Positions 5,516-5,698 of a DNA stretch of 5,698 bases are shown here, in pieces. Made by a program: the position numbers and the translations under genes. The stretch comes from Deltaproteobacteria bacterium. Its GTDB lineage: Bacteria; Desulfobacterota; Desulfarculia; Adiutricales; Adiutricaceae. Positions within the stretch are counted from its first letter, which is position 1; each line of letters begins with the position of its first letter. The stretch lies in NCBI GenBank assembly GCA_031279525.1, contig JAITIH010000322.1, forward strand, positions 1-5,698. The letters are read 5' to 3'. The notes under the pieces are model-generated. The model did not search any database. It worked only from the letters and a program-made list of their open reading frames with translations, and was not told the DNA's origin.

Positions 5516-5550
5516 AGGCGGGGCCAATGGCCCCGCCTTAAATATTTTTA
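5516..5550 (+). terminator. Intrinsic terminator after the sensor gene
   Basis: AGGCGGGGCC (5516-5525) and GGCCCCGCCT (5529-5538) form a perfect 10-bp GC-rich stem with an AAT loop, followed by TAAATATTTTTA (5539-5550). The T tract is interrupted but lies on the plus side only; the minus side has none, so it serves plus-strand transcription. It lies about 158 nt after the sensor stop codon with no gene between, suggesting a monocistronic transcript. Confidence 0.65.
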
Positions 5551-5600
5551 GCCGCCCCGCCCAGAGGCTTCTCTCGCCCCTTAACCGGGGAAAGCCCTGT

Positions 5601-5698
5601 ATGGCCGGGAATAGGCGGGATAGCCAGGGATAGGCGAGATAGCCGGGAAAAGCCAGGGAAAGCCAGAGGAAAGCCAGGGATAGGCGAGATAGCCGGGA
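5601..5698. repeat. Nested 10-bp / 50-bp repeat, open at the right edge
   Basis: A 27-bp segment at 5622-5648 recurs identically at 5672-5698, 50 bp away, and the second copy ends at the window edge. Inside, a unit of about 10 bp (GGGATAGCCA, GGGATAGGCG, AGATAGCCGG, GGAAAGCCAG and similar) repeats with one 11-bp step near 5661-5671. The pattern is a short tandem repeat that was duplicated as a five-unit block. It shares no unit with the arrays at 1-334 or 2193-2386. No open frame or known element is recognised; it probably continues past the window. Confidence 0.8.

Overview
The window looks like chromosomal DNA from an anaerobic, Gram-negative-type bacterium with GC-rich genes. A strictly anaerobic deltaproteobacterium (Desulfobacterota), possibly host-associated, would fit an oxygen-sensitive [FeFe]-hydrogenase-type sensor, abundant intergenic repeats and low coding density. 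This assignment is inference; there is no rRNA or other phylogenetic marker. Only two genes are convincing, and they cover about 53% of the window.

Layout: (1) 1-334, seven copies of a 49-bp tandem repeat that runs off the left edge. (2) 367-1629, minus strand, an exported or membrane-anchored Lys/Ala-rich protein with an NlpC/P60 fold in which all three catalytic positions are substituted. It has a good Shine-Dalgarno and a good sigma-70-type promoter at 1736-1763. (3) 1845-2045, an abrupt AT-rich island containing a tetO-like palindrome. (4) 2046-2700, GC-rich low-complexity DNA with a decaying array of about 29 bp whose units can each fold as a hairpin. (5) 2701-3180, a second AT-rich stretch with overlapping inverted repeats. 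(6) 3181-3597, the GC-rich, structure-rich leader in front of the second gene. (7) 3598-5358, plus strand, a soluble sensor fusing two ferredoxin-type clusters, an H-cluster domain of the sensory (group C) type, a CX2CX4CX16C iron-sulfur domain and a short methyl-accepting signalling coiled coil. (8) 5359-5698, an intrinsic terminator followed by a 10-bp/50-bp nested repeat running off the right edge.

The two genes point in opposite directions, are almost 2 kb apart (1630-3597) and have no visible functional link. The second gene probably reports H2 or redox state to a chemotaxis array encoded elsewhere. The first probably acts at the cell wall as a binding or structural protein, not as a peptidase. 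The points most worth a second look are the triple active-site loss in the NlpC/P60 protein, the altered H-cluster surroundings in the sensor, and the three unrelated repeat arrays in 5.7 kb, two of which can form tandem hairpins with compensatory or alternative pairing.
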